From: Muribaculaceae bacterium
GTDB taxonomy: Bacteria; Bacteroidota; Bacteroidia; Bacteroidales; Muribaculaceae
DNA length: 64,000 bases
Assembly: GCA_029055345.1 (NCBI GenBank)
Contig: JAIDDJ010000023.1
Span: forward strand, 1-64,000
Direction: 5' to 3'
The position numbers and the translations under genes are program-made. The notes beneath the pieces are model-generated. The model had not been told where the DNA came from. It ran no database searches and worked only from the letters and a program-made list of their open reading frames with translations. Shown one piece after another: positions 27,303 to 36,477 of this stretch. Numbering within the stretch: position 1 is the first letter of the stretch; every line of letters starts with the position of its first letter.

Positions 27303-28652
27303 CTAAATTGAATGGGTGGCGGCGAGGATTATTTCGCTCAGGGTGGGATGGCCGAAGATGGTCTGTGAGATTTGGGTGCGTGTCCGTCCGGCCGTGATGA
27401 AATCACAGCATTGCTGAACCAACAGCGCTGACTCGGCTCCCATAATGTGCGCACCTATCAATATCTCGGAATCGGCTTCGAAAATAAGCTTGCAGATTCC
27501 GTCGGGTTCACCACCGGCCAACGCCTTACCGTTAGCACGGTAGAAACTCTTGCCCACCTTTACCGCAATACCTTCAGCCTTGCATTGCTCTTCGGTCTTG
27601 CCAACCATCGCACATTCTGGGTTGGTGAACAACGCAGCCGGAACCACATCAAAACGAATATCATCCTTAATGCCATCAATAGCATCCAGGGCACGGATTC
27701 CCTGATATGTAGCCACATGAGCGAGCATCATCCGAGCGTTGACATCACCGACAGCATAGATATGTTCCACATTAGTGCGCATATCATCATCTACGGGAAT
27801 ACCCTTGGGAGAATAATTCACGCCCGCTGCTTCCAGATTCAGACCGTCAACATTTGGTTTCCGACCAACGGCCATGAGGATATCGGATGACACGATGGTC
27901 TCTTCCTTTCCTTTCAGGTTGTAGGTAGTGACAATCTTATAATCCTCGTTCTGCTCGATTTTTTTCACAGCAGCCCCGGTAATAATCTTTATTCCACGTT
28001 TTGAGAGGGATTGCTTCAGGCGCTTAGAGATATCAGAATCGAAAGTGGGAGCGATATTCTTCATGAACTCAATCACCGTCACTTCCGAGCCAAAGGCATT
28101 GAAAACCGAAGCGAACTCCAGACCGATAACTCCGCCGCCTACAATGACCAGATGAGCGGGCACATATTCGAGATTGAGGATATCGGTCGAATCCATAACA
28201 AACTCTGCATCAGCGCCCGGAATCGGTAATGCCTTCGAAGAAGATCCGGTAGCGATGATGATATCATCGGCCTCGTATTCCTCACCTGCCACTTCCACAA
28301 CGGAAGGGCCTTTGAAAGAAGCCTTGCCTTCCACAACCGTAACGCCGGCTTTTTTGAGGAGTCCCGCCACACCCTCGCGCAACTGTGAGACCACTTGCTC
28401 ACGACGGGTAACAACCTTATTGAAATCGATTCTGAAATTGAGGTCGGAGAGGCCAAACTCACCGGAATTGCATTCAGAAATCACAGCAGCATCCTTTACC
28501 ATGCATTTGGTCGGGATGCAACCCTCGTTGAGGCAAGTACCACCAAGACGGCCGCCATTTACAAGAGCAACCTTCTTGCCGCGTGCGGCGGCAAGAAGAG
28601 CAGTCTCATAGCCACCGGGGCCGGCACCTATGATTATGATATCGGTTTTCAT
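27303..28652 (-). CDS. lpdA: Dihydrolipoyl dehydrogenase (glycine cleavage L-protein)
   Basis: This 449-residue flavoprotein reoxidises the dihydrolipoyl arm of GcvH with NAD+. The N-terminal FAD loop is IIIGAGPGGYETALLAA. The redox disulfide is Cys40/Cys45 in GGTCLNEGCIPTKC. The NAD loop is VIVGGGVIGLEFASVF. The C-terminal His-Glu pair lies in FGHPTLSE. The start overlaps the gcvPB stop by 4 nt, so it belongs to the glycine cleavage operon and is dedicated to it in this window. Confidence 0.95.
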   Translation of the reverse strand: MKTDIIIIGAGPGGYETALLAAARGKKVALVNGGRLGGTCLNEGCIPTKCMVKDAAVISECNSGEFGLSDLNFRIDFNKVVTRREQVVSQLREGVAGLLKKAGVTVVEGKASFKGPSVVEVAGEEYEADDIIIATGSSSKALPIPGADAEFVMDSTDILNLEYVPAHLVIVGGGVIGLEFASVFNAFGSEVTVIEFMKNIAPTFDSDISKRLKQSLSKRGIKIITGAAVKKIEQNEDYKIVTTYNLKGKEETIVSSDILMAVGRKPNVDGLNLEAAGVNYSPKGIPVDDDMRTNVEHIYAVGDVNARMMLAHVATYQGIRALDAIDGIKDDIRFDVVPAALFTNPECAMVGKTEEQCKAEGIAVKVGKSFYRANGKALAGGEPDGICKLIFEADSEILIGAHIMGAESALLVQQCCDFITAGRTRTQISQTIFGHPTLSEIILAATHSI

Positions 28653-30118
28653 TTCGCTGAATTCTTAAGAGCCTTATAGCTGAGAATAGGATTCTTGGCG
28701 GCGCCCGTTTCATCCGGATGCGATATAGCGGTGGTGACGGGAGCTGCCTTCACTATTTCCGGATCCTCCTTAGCCTCCTTCGCAACCTGGCGCATCACAT
28801 TTATAAACTCATCAAGAGTTTCAAGACTTTCTGTCTCAGTAGGTTCAATCATCATTGATTCATGGAATAGAAGCGGGAAATAGATGGTCGGAGCATGGAA
28901 ACCGAAATCAAGAAGACGCTTTGCGACATTCAGGGTGGTAACTCCCGTTGATTTGTCGGCAAGACCGTCAAACACAAATTCATGTTTGCATGCGCCCTCG
29001 ATGGGGAGTTTATACAGATCCTTGAGCGACTCCTTTATATAATTTGCATTGAGAGTAGCCATTGGGCCGACATTGCGGATGTTGTCACGACCAAGCGAAA
29101 GTATATAGGCATAAGCCTTCATCATAACGCCGAAGTTTCCGAAGAAAGTCGACACACTACCGAGACTTTCGCCATCCGTATCCACATAGAAACTTCCATC
29201 ATCAGCCTTTCGTACCCGAGGATTCGGGAGGAACTGAGTCAGATGTTTCGCAACACCCACAGGACCGGAGCCCGGACCGCCTCCACCATGAGGCGTGGAG
29301 AAAGTTTTATGCAGATTGATGTGCATGATATCAAATCCCATATCTCCCGGGCGCACCTTGCCCAACAACGGATTAAGGTTCGCACCGTCATAATATAACA
29401 GGCCGCCTGCCTTGTGCACGAGATCAGCGATTTCAAGAATTTCTGTCTCGAACATTCCTACTGTATTGGGATTGGTCATCATGATACCTGCCACCGTATC
29501 ATCGAGAAGAGGCTTTAGGTCCTCTACATCAATGGAACCGTTAGGCTTGGATTTCACTTCAACCACTTCGAGGCCCGACACCATAGCGGAAGCCGGATTA
29601 GTTCCATGAGCAGTATCAGGCACGATAATCTTTGTTCGTTTATGGTCGCCGCGAGATTTGTGGTACTGACGCATCACCATCAGACCGGTAAGTTCGCCAT
29701 GAGCACCGGCATAAGGATTCAGGGTGAACTCCTCAAGACCGGCAAGACTTGCGAGAGCCTTCTGCAGATTATAGTAAAGTTCGAGAGCGCCCTGCGCGGT
29801 CGATGCATCCTGAAGGGGATGGAGAGCGGTGAATTCCGGCATGGCAGCAATCTCCTCATTGATTTTCGGGTTATACTTCATCGTGCAACTACCGAGAGGA
29901 TAGAAGCCGGTATCAACGCCGAAATTCTTATTTGAAAGATTGGTATAATGGCGGACCACATCAAGCTCGCTGACTTCAGGAAGCACGGGAGCCTCCTTAC
30001 GAAGCAAATCAGCGGGAATCTCCGAAAATCCGTCAGTATCGAATTTATCAGCAGGGAGTTGATAGCCCTTGCGCCCCGGGCGCGAGAGTTCGAAAATCAG
30101 TTTATCGTATTTTTTCAT
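28649..30118 (-). CDS. gcvPB: Glycine dehydrogenase (decarboxylating) subunit 2
   Basis: This 489-residue C-terminal half of P-protein carries the PLP lysine near residue 271 in MHINLHKTFSTPHGGGGPG. TDTGFYPLGSCTMKYNPKINE lies near the N-terminus. With GcvPA it decarboxylates glycine and passes the aminomethyl group to lipoylated GcvH. The split P-protein is usual in Bacteroidetes. It is separated from gcvPA by only 4 nt. Confidence 0.95.
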   Translation of the reverse strand: MKKYDKLIFELSRPGRKGYQLPADKFDTDGFSEIPADLLRKEAPVLPEVSELDVVRHYTNLSNKNFGVDTGFYPLGSCTMKYNPKINEEIAAMPEFTALHPLQDASTAQGALELYYNLQKALASLAGLEEFTLNPYAGAHGELTGLMVMRQYHKSRGDHKRTKIIVPDTAHGTNPASAMVSGLEVVEVKSKPNGSIDVEDLKPLLDDTVAGIMMTNPNTVGMFETEILEIADLVHKAGGLLYYDGANLNPLLGKVRPGDMGFDIMHINLHKTFSTPHGGGGPGSGPVGVAKHLTQFLPNPRVRKADDGSFYVDTDGESLGSVSTFFGNFGVMMKAYAYILSLGRDNIRNVGPMATLNANYIKESLKDLYKLPIEGACKHEFVFDGLADKSTGVTTLNVAKRLLDFGFHAPTIYFPLLFHESMMIEPTETESLETLDEFINVMRQVAKEAKEDPEIVKAAPVTTAISHPDETGAAKNPILSYKALKNSAK

Positions 30119-30122
30119 CGTA

Positions 30123-31445
30123 TCAGTCCTCCAGCATTAATGTGACCAGGCGGTCGATTTCCTCTTTAGTACGTTTTTCAGTCACGGCGAAAGCCACGAG
30201 CCCCTCACCTACTTTCAGGCCACCCATGATTCCTGCTTCTGCAAGACGTCGGTTGACCATATCAATATCAAGATTGGTCCTGACGGTGAATTCCTTTAGG
30301 AATGGCTTGTCGAATGCAGGAGTGAACTTGCCCGATTCAATCAGCTTGCGATAGAGATAATGGGCACCATCAGCGGAGAGGCGGTTGACTTCACGAAGTC
30401 CGCTTTCGCCCATGAGCGCCATATAAATCGTGGCATACAAAGCCATCAGGCTCTGGTTTGAGCAAATATTGCTGGTAGCCTTTTCGCGGCGGATATGTTG
30501 TTCGCGGGCCTGAAGAGTAAGCACATAGCAACGGTTACCGGCAGCATCGACAGTAGCTCCCACTACCCTTCCGGGCATTTTACGGAGCTGTGCTTTGCCA
30601 CATGACATAAATCCGAGATACGGGCCTCCGAAAGAGAGAGGCATACCGAGTGACTGACCATCACCGCAAGCAATATCAGCACCCCACTCTGCCGGCGAAC
30701 GAAGCACTGCCAGAGCCGAAGGATCAGCATTTATAGTAATGAGCGCCTTCTGCTCGTGAACAGCCTCGGCCACACCGGTAAAGTCTTCAATAATGCCATA
30801 CTTGTTAGGCTGAGGAAGAATAACTCCTGCCACATCACCGGCGGCAAGCATGCCGCGCATAGCCTCGATATCAGTCACACCATCCTTTTCAGGGATCTCG
30901 CGGATTTCAATACCGTGGAATCCTGCGTAAGTGCGCACAACTTCAGCCACACGCGGAGCCAGAGTTGCGGAAACAAGCACTGCATTCTTGTTGCGCGCGG
31001 AAGCTACCATCATGAAAGCTGCCTCGGCCGTGGCCGTAGCGCCATCATACATCGAAGCATTTGTAGCCTCAAGGCCGGTAAGCTCACTTATCATCGACTG
31101 ATATTCGAAAATATACTGGAGCGTACCTTGAGAAATTTCAGGCTGATAGGGAGTGTAAGCGGTATAAAACTCCGAACGTTCGAGGAGATGGGGAATCACA
31201 GAGGGAGAATAATGATCGTACGCGCCCTGACCCCCGAAAATGACGAGCGATTTATTGCGCGCGCCCAGATTCTTGAACCATTCGCGAAGTTCTATTTCCG
31301 AAAGACCTTCCGGGAGGTCATACTCGCCCCGGAAAATAACTTCTGCGGGGACGTCGGCATAAAGATCATCGACGCTGCTTACGCCGATACGATCAAGCAT
31401 ATGCCTGATATCCTCCGGAGTATGAGGAATATAGCGATTACTCAT
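30123..31445 (-). CDS. gcvPA: Glycine dehydrogenase (decarboxylating) subunit 1
   Basis: This 440-residue N-terminal half of P-protein starts SNRYIPHTPEDIRHMLDRIG, with AYTPYQPEISQGTLQYIFEY and EATNASMYDGATATAEAA further in, all typical of GcvPA. I chose the ATG at 31445, which overlaps the gcvH end by 8 nt. An upstream in-frame start at 31490 would add 15 residues inside gcvH with no homology to the family. Confidence 0.93.
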   Translation of the reverse strand: MSNRYIPHTPEDIRHMLDRIGVSSVDDLYADVPAEVIFRGEYDLPEGLSEIELREWFKNLGARNKSLVIFGGQGAYDHYSPSVIPHLLERSEFYTAYTPYQPEISQGTLQYIFEYQSMISELTGLEATNASMYDGATATAEAAFMMVASARNKNAVLVSATLAPRVAEVVRTYAGFHGIEIREIPEKDGVTDIEAMRGMLAAGDVAGVILPQPNKYGIIEDFTGVAEAVHEQKALITINADPSALAVLRSPAEWGADIACGDGQSLGMPLSFGGPYLGFMSCGKAQLRKMPGRVVGATVDAAGNRCYVLTLQAREQHIRREKATSNICSNQSLMALYATIYMALMGESGLREVNRLSADGAHYLYRKLIESGKFTPAFDKPFLKEFTVRTNLDIDMVNRRLAEAGIMGGLKVGEGLVAFAVTEKRTKEEIDRLVTLMLED

Positions 31446-31821
31446 TTTCACAAAGCTGAGCGTAAGCGGCTGCGTCAAGCAGAGCGTCATATTCGCCTGC
31501 GTCAGACATTTTCACCTTGATAATCCAATTCTCGAAAGCATCGGCATTAACCTTTTCAGGAGCATCCTCGAGCTCTTCATTGACTTCGATCACTTCGCCG
31601 GAAACCGGACAAATAAGGTCGGAAGCGGCCTTAACTGACTCTACAGCACCGAACACATCGCCGGCTGCCATTTCGTCGCCGACTTCAGGCATATCGACAT
31701 ATACGATATCGCCAAGTGCGTGCTGTGCATAATCTGAAATACCTATTGTGGCGATATCGCCATCTATTTTAACCCATTCGTGGGATTCCGCATAACGGCG
31801 GTCATCTTTTACATTTGCCAT
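31438..31821 (-). CDS. gcvH: Glycine cleavage H protein (lipoyl carrier)
   Basis: This 127-residue protein carries the lipoyl lysine Lys64 in GAVESVKAASDL, and it begins RRYAESHEWVKIDGDIATIG as in GcvH. It carries the aminomethyl group between the P, T and L proteins. Length is normal. It lies 147 bp behind gcvT, with a repeat cluster in the gap. Confidence 0.96.
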   Translation of the reverse strand: MANVKDDRRYAESHEWVKIDGDIATIGISDYAQHALGDIVYVDMPEVGDEMAAGDVFGAVESVKAASDLICPVSGEVIEVNEELEDAPEKVNADAFENWIIKVKMSDAGEYDALLDAAAYAQLCENE

Positions 31822-31836
31822 AATTATTGATTTAGT

Positions 31837-31915
31837 CAGGCCATTGGCCTGAAGGTTGATAGTATATACAGGCCATTGGCCTGAGGTTAGGAAGTTATTC
31901 AGGACTTAGTCCTGA
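31837..31915 (+). repeat. Three palindromes at 31-32-bp spacing between gcvH and gcvT
   Basis: CAGGCCATTGGCCTGA occurs at 31837-31852 and again at 31869-31884. A diverged copy, CAGGACTTAGTCCTGA, occurs at 31900-31915. Starts are 32 and 31 bp apart, and each is followed by a GGTT or TGTT-type stretch. The third has both arms changed in a way that keeps the pairing, so the hairpin itself seems selected. A small GC hairpin (31947-31961) lies beside it. The cluster is inside the gcv operon leader of gcvH. Confidence 0.75.
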
Positions 31916-31968
31916 TGTTATAAGTTTAAAAAGTAACTCTGCGTGACCGGCGGAATGCCGGGGTATTA

Positions 31969-33063
31969 TTACTTTTTATAGCTTTTGTCGTAGAAACGTT
32001 TTTTCACAACTTTAGCTGGGAAGGTCTTGCGACGGATACGCACTTCGACTTCGGTACCGAGCTTGTCGTAAGGCTTGTTGATCATAGCCATAGCCACGCT
32101 CTTTCCGGTGGAAATCGAGCGATAGCCGGTAGTGATTTCTCCAACCTGCTCGCCGTTTACTTCCACGGGATAACCGTGACGCGGAATTGCATTACCCTCA
32201 AGTTCGAGCCCGACAATGCGGCGCTTTACACCCTCCGCTTTTTGAGCGGTAAGAGCTTCCTTACCGATGAATTCGGGCTTGTCGAGCTTAACGAACATAC
32301 TAAGGCTCGCCTCAATCGGAGAAATCTCATCAGTAAGTTCATCACCATAAAGAGGAAGACCAACCTCAAAGCGGAGAGTATCACGGCAACCGAGGCCACA
32401 AGGCTGCACACCGGCCTCCATCAGTTTGTCCCATACCTTGCGGGTGAAGCCGTGACTTCCATAGATCTCGAAGCCATCCTCGCCGGTATATCCCGTGCGG
32501 CTCACAATTACATCTTCACCATCAAGGTTAAAAGTCTTGAAATTATAGAACTTTATATCCTCTACCGGGATTCCAAGCACATTGATAAGAGTATGCTCAG
32601 CTTTGGGGCCTTGCACGGCAACCTCGCCATAATAAAGACTTTCATCAGCAATCTCGACATCGAAACCTTCAGCATTCTTCATAATCCATGCAACATCCTT
32701 ATCGATATTTGATGCATTGATTACGAGGAAAAACTCCCGGTCATTCACTTTATAAACGAGCAGGTCGTCGACCACTCCGCCATTTTCGTAGCACATCATC
32801 CCGTAGAAAATCTGGCCATCAGGGGCACCGGTGACATCATTTACAAAAATGTGGTTGACGAACTTTTCCGCTTCAGGGCCTTTGACGCGCACTTCGCCCA
32901 TATGGCTGACATCGAACACACCGACTTCGTTACGCACGGCATTATGCTCCTCGGTGATTCCCTTGTACTGAATCGGCATATCGTAACCGGCAAAAGGCGA
33001 CATAAGGGCACCCAGATCGACGTGGCGGTCGTGCAGACACGTCATCTTGATCTCTTCTTCCAT
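31969..33063 (-). CDS. gcvT: Glycine cleavage T protein (aminomethyltransferase)
   Basis: This 364-residue protein moves the methylene group from GcvH to tetrahydrofolate. Family motifs are [43 protein letters not shown] and [20 protein letters not shown]. It is the first gene of the gcv operon. The Met at residue 7 (33045), preceded by an AGAAGAGAT stretch, is an equally likely start. No glycine riboswitch was seen in the 200 bp upstream. Confidence 0.95.
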   Translation of the reverse strand: MEEEIKMTCLHDRHVDLGALMSPFAGYDMPIQYKGITEEHNAVRNEVGVFDVSHMGEVRVKGPEAEKFVNHIFVNDVTGAPDGQIFYGMMCYENGGVVDDLLVYKVNDREFFLVINASNIDKDVAWIMKNAEGFDVEIADESLYYGEVAVQGPKAEHTLINVLGIPVEDIKFYNFKTFNLDGEDVIVSRTGYTGEDGFEIYGSHGFTRKVWDKLMEAGVQPCGLGCRDTLRFEVGLPLYGDELTDEISPIEASLSMFVKLDKPEFIGKEALTAQKAEGVKRRIVGLELEGNAIPRHGYPVEVNGEQVGEITTGYRSISTGKSVAMAMINKPYDKLGTEVEVRIRRKTFPAKVVKKRFYDKSYKK

Positions 33064-33266
33064 GTTCTCAATATATTAGATAAAGGGTTAGTATTATCAG
33101 TTCGAAACTTTTTGTAAAGTTAATATTTGCAAAAATATGCACCAAATTTTTTGAAGAAATTTTAGGGCCAGCCGTCAAAAAAGGGGATAAAAAACGTTAA
33201 ATAATAAAAAAAGAGAGTCTGAGAGTCCAAAACAGGATAAAAACAGTATAACGAACCAACGAAAAT

Positions 33267-34133
33267 ATGAGAATAGACGGGCGTCGCCGGAGTGGCAATG
33301 TAGAAGACCGGAGGGGAATCAGCGGTCGGAGCATAGGTATCGGAGGAGGAATCCTCGGAGCAGTGATAATCGGTATAATGACCCTGCTTTCGGGGGGCGA
33401 CCTCGGGGATGTGGCTCGCAATGTGATGAACAATCAGGCGGGCGCCTCAACTCAAAGTGAATATGTCGAGACAGCAGAGGACCGCCAGCTTGCAGACTTC
33501 GCCTCGGTAGTGCTTGCGGGCACTGAGGATGTGTGGACGAAAATTTTCCGTGAACAGGGCTGGGGGGAATATGAGGCCCCCAAGATGGTATTGTTCCATG
33601 GAGCGGTGCAGTCGGGATGCGGAAACGCGACAGCTCAGGTCGGTCCTTTCTATTGCTCTGCAGACAAGACAGTATATATTGACCTCGACTTTTTCAAAGA
33701 TATGCAGAAAGATATCGGAGGAGGGGGTGATTTCGCTTATGCTTATGTAATAGCGCACGAAGTGGGCCACCACGTTCAGAATCTTCTCGGCATACTTCCC
33801 GAAGCTCACAATCAGATGAGCAGGATGTCGGAGACTGAAGCTAACCGCGTGAGTGTCCGCCTCGAGCTGCAAGCTGACTACTTTGCCGGAGTATGGGCAC
33901 ATACCGACAACAAGATGTTCAATTCAATAGAACCCGGGGATATAGAAGAGGCTCTTGATGTGGCCTCAAAGATAGGCGACGATTACCTTCAGAAGAAAGC
34001 CTACGGACGCGAGATGCCCGATTCGTTCAATCACGGACGTTCGGAATGGCGAGTTAGATGGCTAACCAAAGGAATAAAGACCGGCGATCCTAACGGGGGC
34101 GACACATTCTCAATTCCTTATTCTGATTTCTGA
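33267..34133 (+). CDS. Neutral zinc metallopeptidase, YpfJ type
   Basis: This 288-residue protein starts MRIDGRRRSGNVEDRRG, followed by a Gly-rich membrane segment at about 28-45. The zinc-binding motif AHEVGHHVQ lies at about 163-171, and LQADYFAGVWAH gives the third ligand region. CGNATAQVGPFYCSADKTVYID is another family block. This matches the KPN_02809/YpfJ family of membrane-anchored neutral zinc peptidases. The substrate is unknown. It is probably transcribed alone. Confidence 0.93.
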   Translation: MRIDGRRRSGNVEDRRGISGRSIGIGGGILGAVIIGIMTLLSGGDLGDVARNVMNNQAGASTQSEYVETAEDRQLADFASVVLAGTEDVWTKIFREQGWGEYEAPKMVLFHGAVQSGCGNATAQVGPFYCSADKTVYIDLDFFKDMQKDIGGGGDFAYAYVIAHEVGHHVQNLLGILPEAHNQMSRMSETEANRVSVRLELQADYFAGVWAHTDNKMFNSIEPGDIEEALDVASKIGDDYLQKKAYGREMPDSFNHGRSEWRVRWLTKGIKTGDPNGGDTFSIPYSDF

Positions 34134-34208
34134 TTGAACATGGGCTCGAATGAGGAAAGTTAAATTTCTAACGGATATACTTAGGATTGTTAGGGAAAGG
34201 TTATAGAA

Positions 34209-35294
34209 TTGATCATTAATTCAAAAAATGAAGTGAAGCGATTATCACGAAACATAAAGAGGATTTTATTGGCGACGATTCCATTTGCGTCCATACTGCA
34301 GTCATGCGTGGATCAACCGGATTATGGGAAAGATCCTTATGATATATACGCCAATTTCGATGCCCTGACGCAGGTGGTATCAGACCGATACTGTTTTTTT
34401 GAGGAGAAAGATATCGATTGGCCTTCACTGTGCCGCCAATATCGAGCTCAACTCACGGATTCCACCAATTATCTTGATTTGTTTTTCATCATGTCAGACC
34501 TGCTCGACAACCTGAAAGATGGTCATGTGAATCTTATATCCGCCTTTAACACGAGTTATTACAAGAAATGGTGGACGGACTATCCGCAGGATTTCAACAA
34601 GCGTACCTTGGAGGAATACTATCTTAATTTCAAGGGAATGCAGACTGCAGGCATGAGATACGGCATAATGGGTCCGGACACAATCGGCTATATATATTTC
34701 CCCTCATTCTCTACTCCTGTAGGCGAGAGCAATCTGGATTATGTTCTGGCAGTCATGCAACCCACGAAAGGGCTAATTATCGACATAAGGGACAATGGAG
34801 GAGGTTTGCTCACGAATGTTCCCACTTTCGTTTCGAGGTTTATCGACAAGGAAGTTAAAGGGGGAAGCATCAGACATAAAACCGGACCCGGAGCGAAGGA
34901 TTTTTCCGAGCCCTATGAGTTCAGTTACAGTCCGTGCGGGGGCGGACATATCAGTTATCTTGACAAACCTATTGCCGTACTGACCAACAGAAGCTGCTAT
35001 TCAGCGGCAAATGACTTCGTAGCCGTAATGAAGACCTTGCCACAGGTAGAGATAATAGGCGCCCGAACAGGCGGAGGAGGAGGTTTGCCATTTAGTTCTG
35101 AACTTCCCATCGGATGGTTTATCCGTTTTTCGGCATGTCCCATCACTGACCCCAATGGGGAAGTTACTGAATTCGGCATAGACCCGAGTCCCGGTTGCGA
35201 AGTGCATTGCGACCCGGTGGAACTTGCCGAAGGGAAAGATGCAATACTTGACTTTGCGCTTGAAAGAATAGCGTCAAGAGCAAAAGCAAAATAA
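34209..35294 (+). CDS. S41-family serine peptidase lipoprotein
   Basis: This 361-residue protein has a late lipobox (FASILQSCVD, Cys at about 33), so it is probably anchored to the outer or inner membrane. The S41 (tail-specific protease) catalytic core is seen in IGYIYFPSF, GLIIDIRDNGGG and TNRSCYSAANDFVAVMK, where Ser in the SCYSA region is the likely nucleophile. A PDZ domain is not evident. The substrate is unknown. It follows the zinc peptidase by 75 bp in the same direction. Confidence 0.85.
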   Translation: MIINSKNEVKRLSRNIKRILLATIPFASILQSCVDQPDYGKDPYDIYANFDALTQVVSDRYCFFEEKDIDWPSLCRQYRAQLTDSTNYLDLFFIMSDLLDNLKDGHVNLISAFNTSYYKKWWTDYPQDFNKRTLEEYYLNFKGMQTAGMRYGIMGPDTIGYIYFPSFSTPVGESNLDYVLAVMQPTKGLIIDIRDNGGGLLTNVPTFVSRFIDKEVKGGSIRHKTGPGAKDFSEPYEFSYSPCGGGHISYLDKPIAVLTNRSCYSAANDFVAVMKTLPQVEIIGARTGGGGGLPFSSELPIGWFIRFSACPITDPNGEVTEFGIDPSPGCEVHCDPVELAEGKDAILDFALERIASRAKAK

Positions 35295-35397
35295 TAGGCC
35301 GAGCCAAAATTTTACTTTTGACTTGGCCCAATAAGGTTCCCATAAGTAGTGGCGATGCTACTTCCTCGGTTTAATATTCAAACCTAAAGCATTTGCA

Positions 35398-35847
35398 TCA
35401 GGATGGCTTTTCAGTATCATCTTCTTTATCAGAAGCCTCTTCCTTTGGTGCCTCTTCCTTTGAAAATTTGTCGAAGCCGTTGGCAATAAGAAGATTATAC
35501 CAAGTGAAAAGTTTCTTGATATCACTGTCGTGCACACGGTCACGGTCGAAATCAACCACCATCTCGGCGAATTTCTCCTTGAGGGCGCCTTTAGAAGCAG
35601 CGAGGGCCTTCACATCAATTGGTTTTCCTTCCTGAACCGCGTAGACCTTATCAAGGATTTCACCAAGCGGAGTATCGCCGGATTCAGTGTACATGGCGAT
35701 ATCGCCGAGCGACACTACTTTCTCACGGCCGAGAGCCGGGAAACGACGGCCAGTGCCAATTTCCTCAACAATCAAGGAGCCTTTCCCTTGTGAAAGGAGG
35801 CGGAACAAACCGGGCTTGCCGGTGATAGAAATAATTTCTCTTAACAT
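35398..35847 (-). CDS. DUF5606 protein
   Basis: This 149-residue cytosolic protein starts LREIISITGKPGLFRLLSQG, with FDRDRVHDSDIKKLFTWYN later. This conserved Bacteroidetes family of unknown function is known as DUF5606. The last 25 residues are very acidic and Lys/Glu-rich. The start overlaps the end of coaE by 7 nt, so it is the last gene of the nusB-yajC-ybbR-coaE operon. Confidence 0.85.
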   Translation of the reverse strand: MLREIISITGKPGLFRLLSQGKGSLIVEEIGTGRRFPALGREKVVSLGDIAMYTESGDTPLGEILDKVYAVQEGKPIDVKALAASKGALKEKFAEMVVDFDRDRVHDSDIKKLFTWYNLLIANGFDKFSKEEAPKEEASDKEDDTEKPS

Positions 35848-36470
35848 ATCGATTTTATTAAAGTTTCTATTTGAAATAACAAGGATTCCGACCCATCGTT
35901 GATTATCCTGACTGTCGGAATATCTCCGAAATCATCGTATTCTGCAAGTTGCGCTTCAATACGCACTTTCACATCGGCAAAAGACATTCCATCCCTAAGC
36001 ACCACACGTCGGGAACGCACATCAACAGGGGACTCCACATGCCATACTTCAGAACACATCGGGGTGATCCCTCCGGTATTGAGAATCGCCGATTCAACGA
36101 AAAAGATTCCGGGCGCATCCTGATTCTGAATTTGTCGGGAAGCGACCTTGAGTCGCGAAGCGATATGGTTGCGGACCAATTCATGCACCTTAGAATTGAG
36201 CCATCGCCTTTTACTTTCATCTGAAAAGACATGTCGCCCTACCACAGGCCTGTTGATAGAGCCATCCGGACGTATGCACTCCTTTCCGAAGAGAGCCGCA
36301 ATATCACGCTTCAGAGGTTCCGAATGGTCCATAATAACGCGGGCCTCGGAATCGCAGTCATACACTTCAAATCCCTGACAACGCAAAATTCGCGACACCA
36401 CGCTTTTTCCGGATCCAATGCCGCCTGTGATACCTATCACCCGCAATTCGTTTTCCCTTTCAATTTTCAT
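35841..36470 (-). CDS. coaE: Dephospho-CoA kinase
   Basis: This 209-residue kinase catalyses the last step of coenzyme A synthesis. The P-loop GITGGIGSGKS lies at residues 13-23. The CoA-binding part contains YDCDSEARVIM and RRWLNSKVHELVRNHI. It lies 7 nt behind the YbbR-like gene. coaBC, another gene of the same pathway, is 6 kb away in the window. Confidence 0.95.
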   Translation of the reverse strand: MKIERENELRVIGITGGIGSGKSVVSRILRCQGFEVYDCDSEARVIMDHSEPLKRDIAALFGKECIRPDGSINRPVVGRHVFSDESKRRWLNSKVHELVRNHIASRLKVASRQIQNQDAPGIFFVESAILNTGGITPMCSEVWHVESPVDVRSRRVVLRDGMSFADVKVRIEAQLAEYDDFGDIPTVRIINDGSESLLFQIETLIKSIC

Positions 36471-36477
36471 TCCGTTA

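Noticed and set aside
31446..31490. Upstream in-frame start for gcvPA
   Set aside because: It lies inside gcvH, and the family start SNRYIPHTPEDI is at 31445.
30756..31520. 254-residue open frame on the plus strand
   Set aside because: It is antisense to gcvPA and gcvH, which are unmistakable. No domain or start signal is visible.
31837..31915. Possible CRISPR array
   Set aside because: Only three short palindromes, no constant repeat longer than 16 bp, and no cas genes in the window.
33064..33266. Glycine riboswitch before gcvT
   Set aside because: The region is AT-rich with no tandem aptamer-like helices or conserved glycine riboswitch core.
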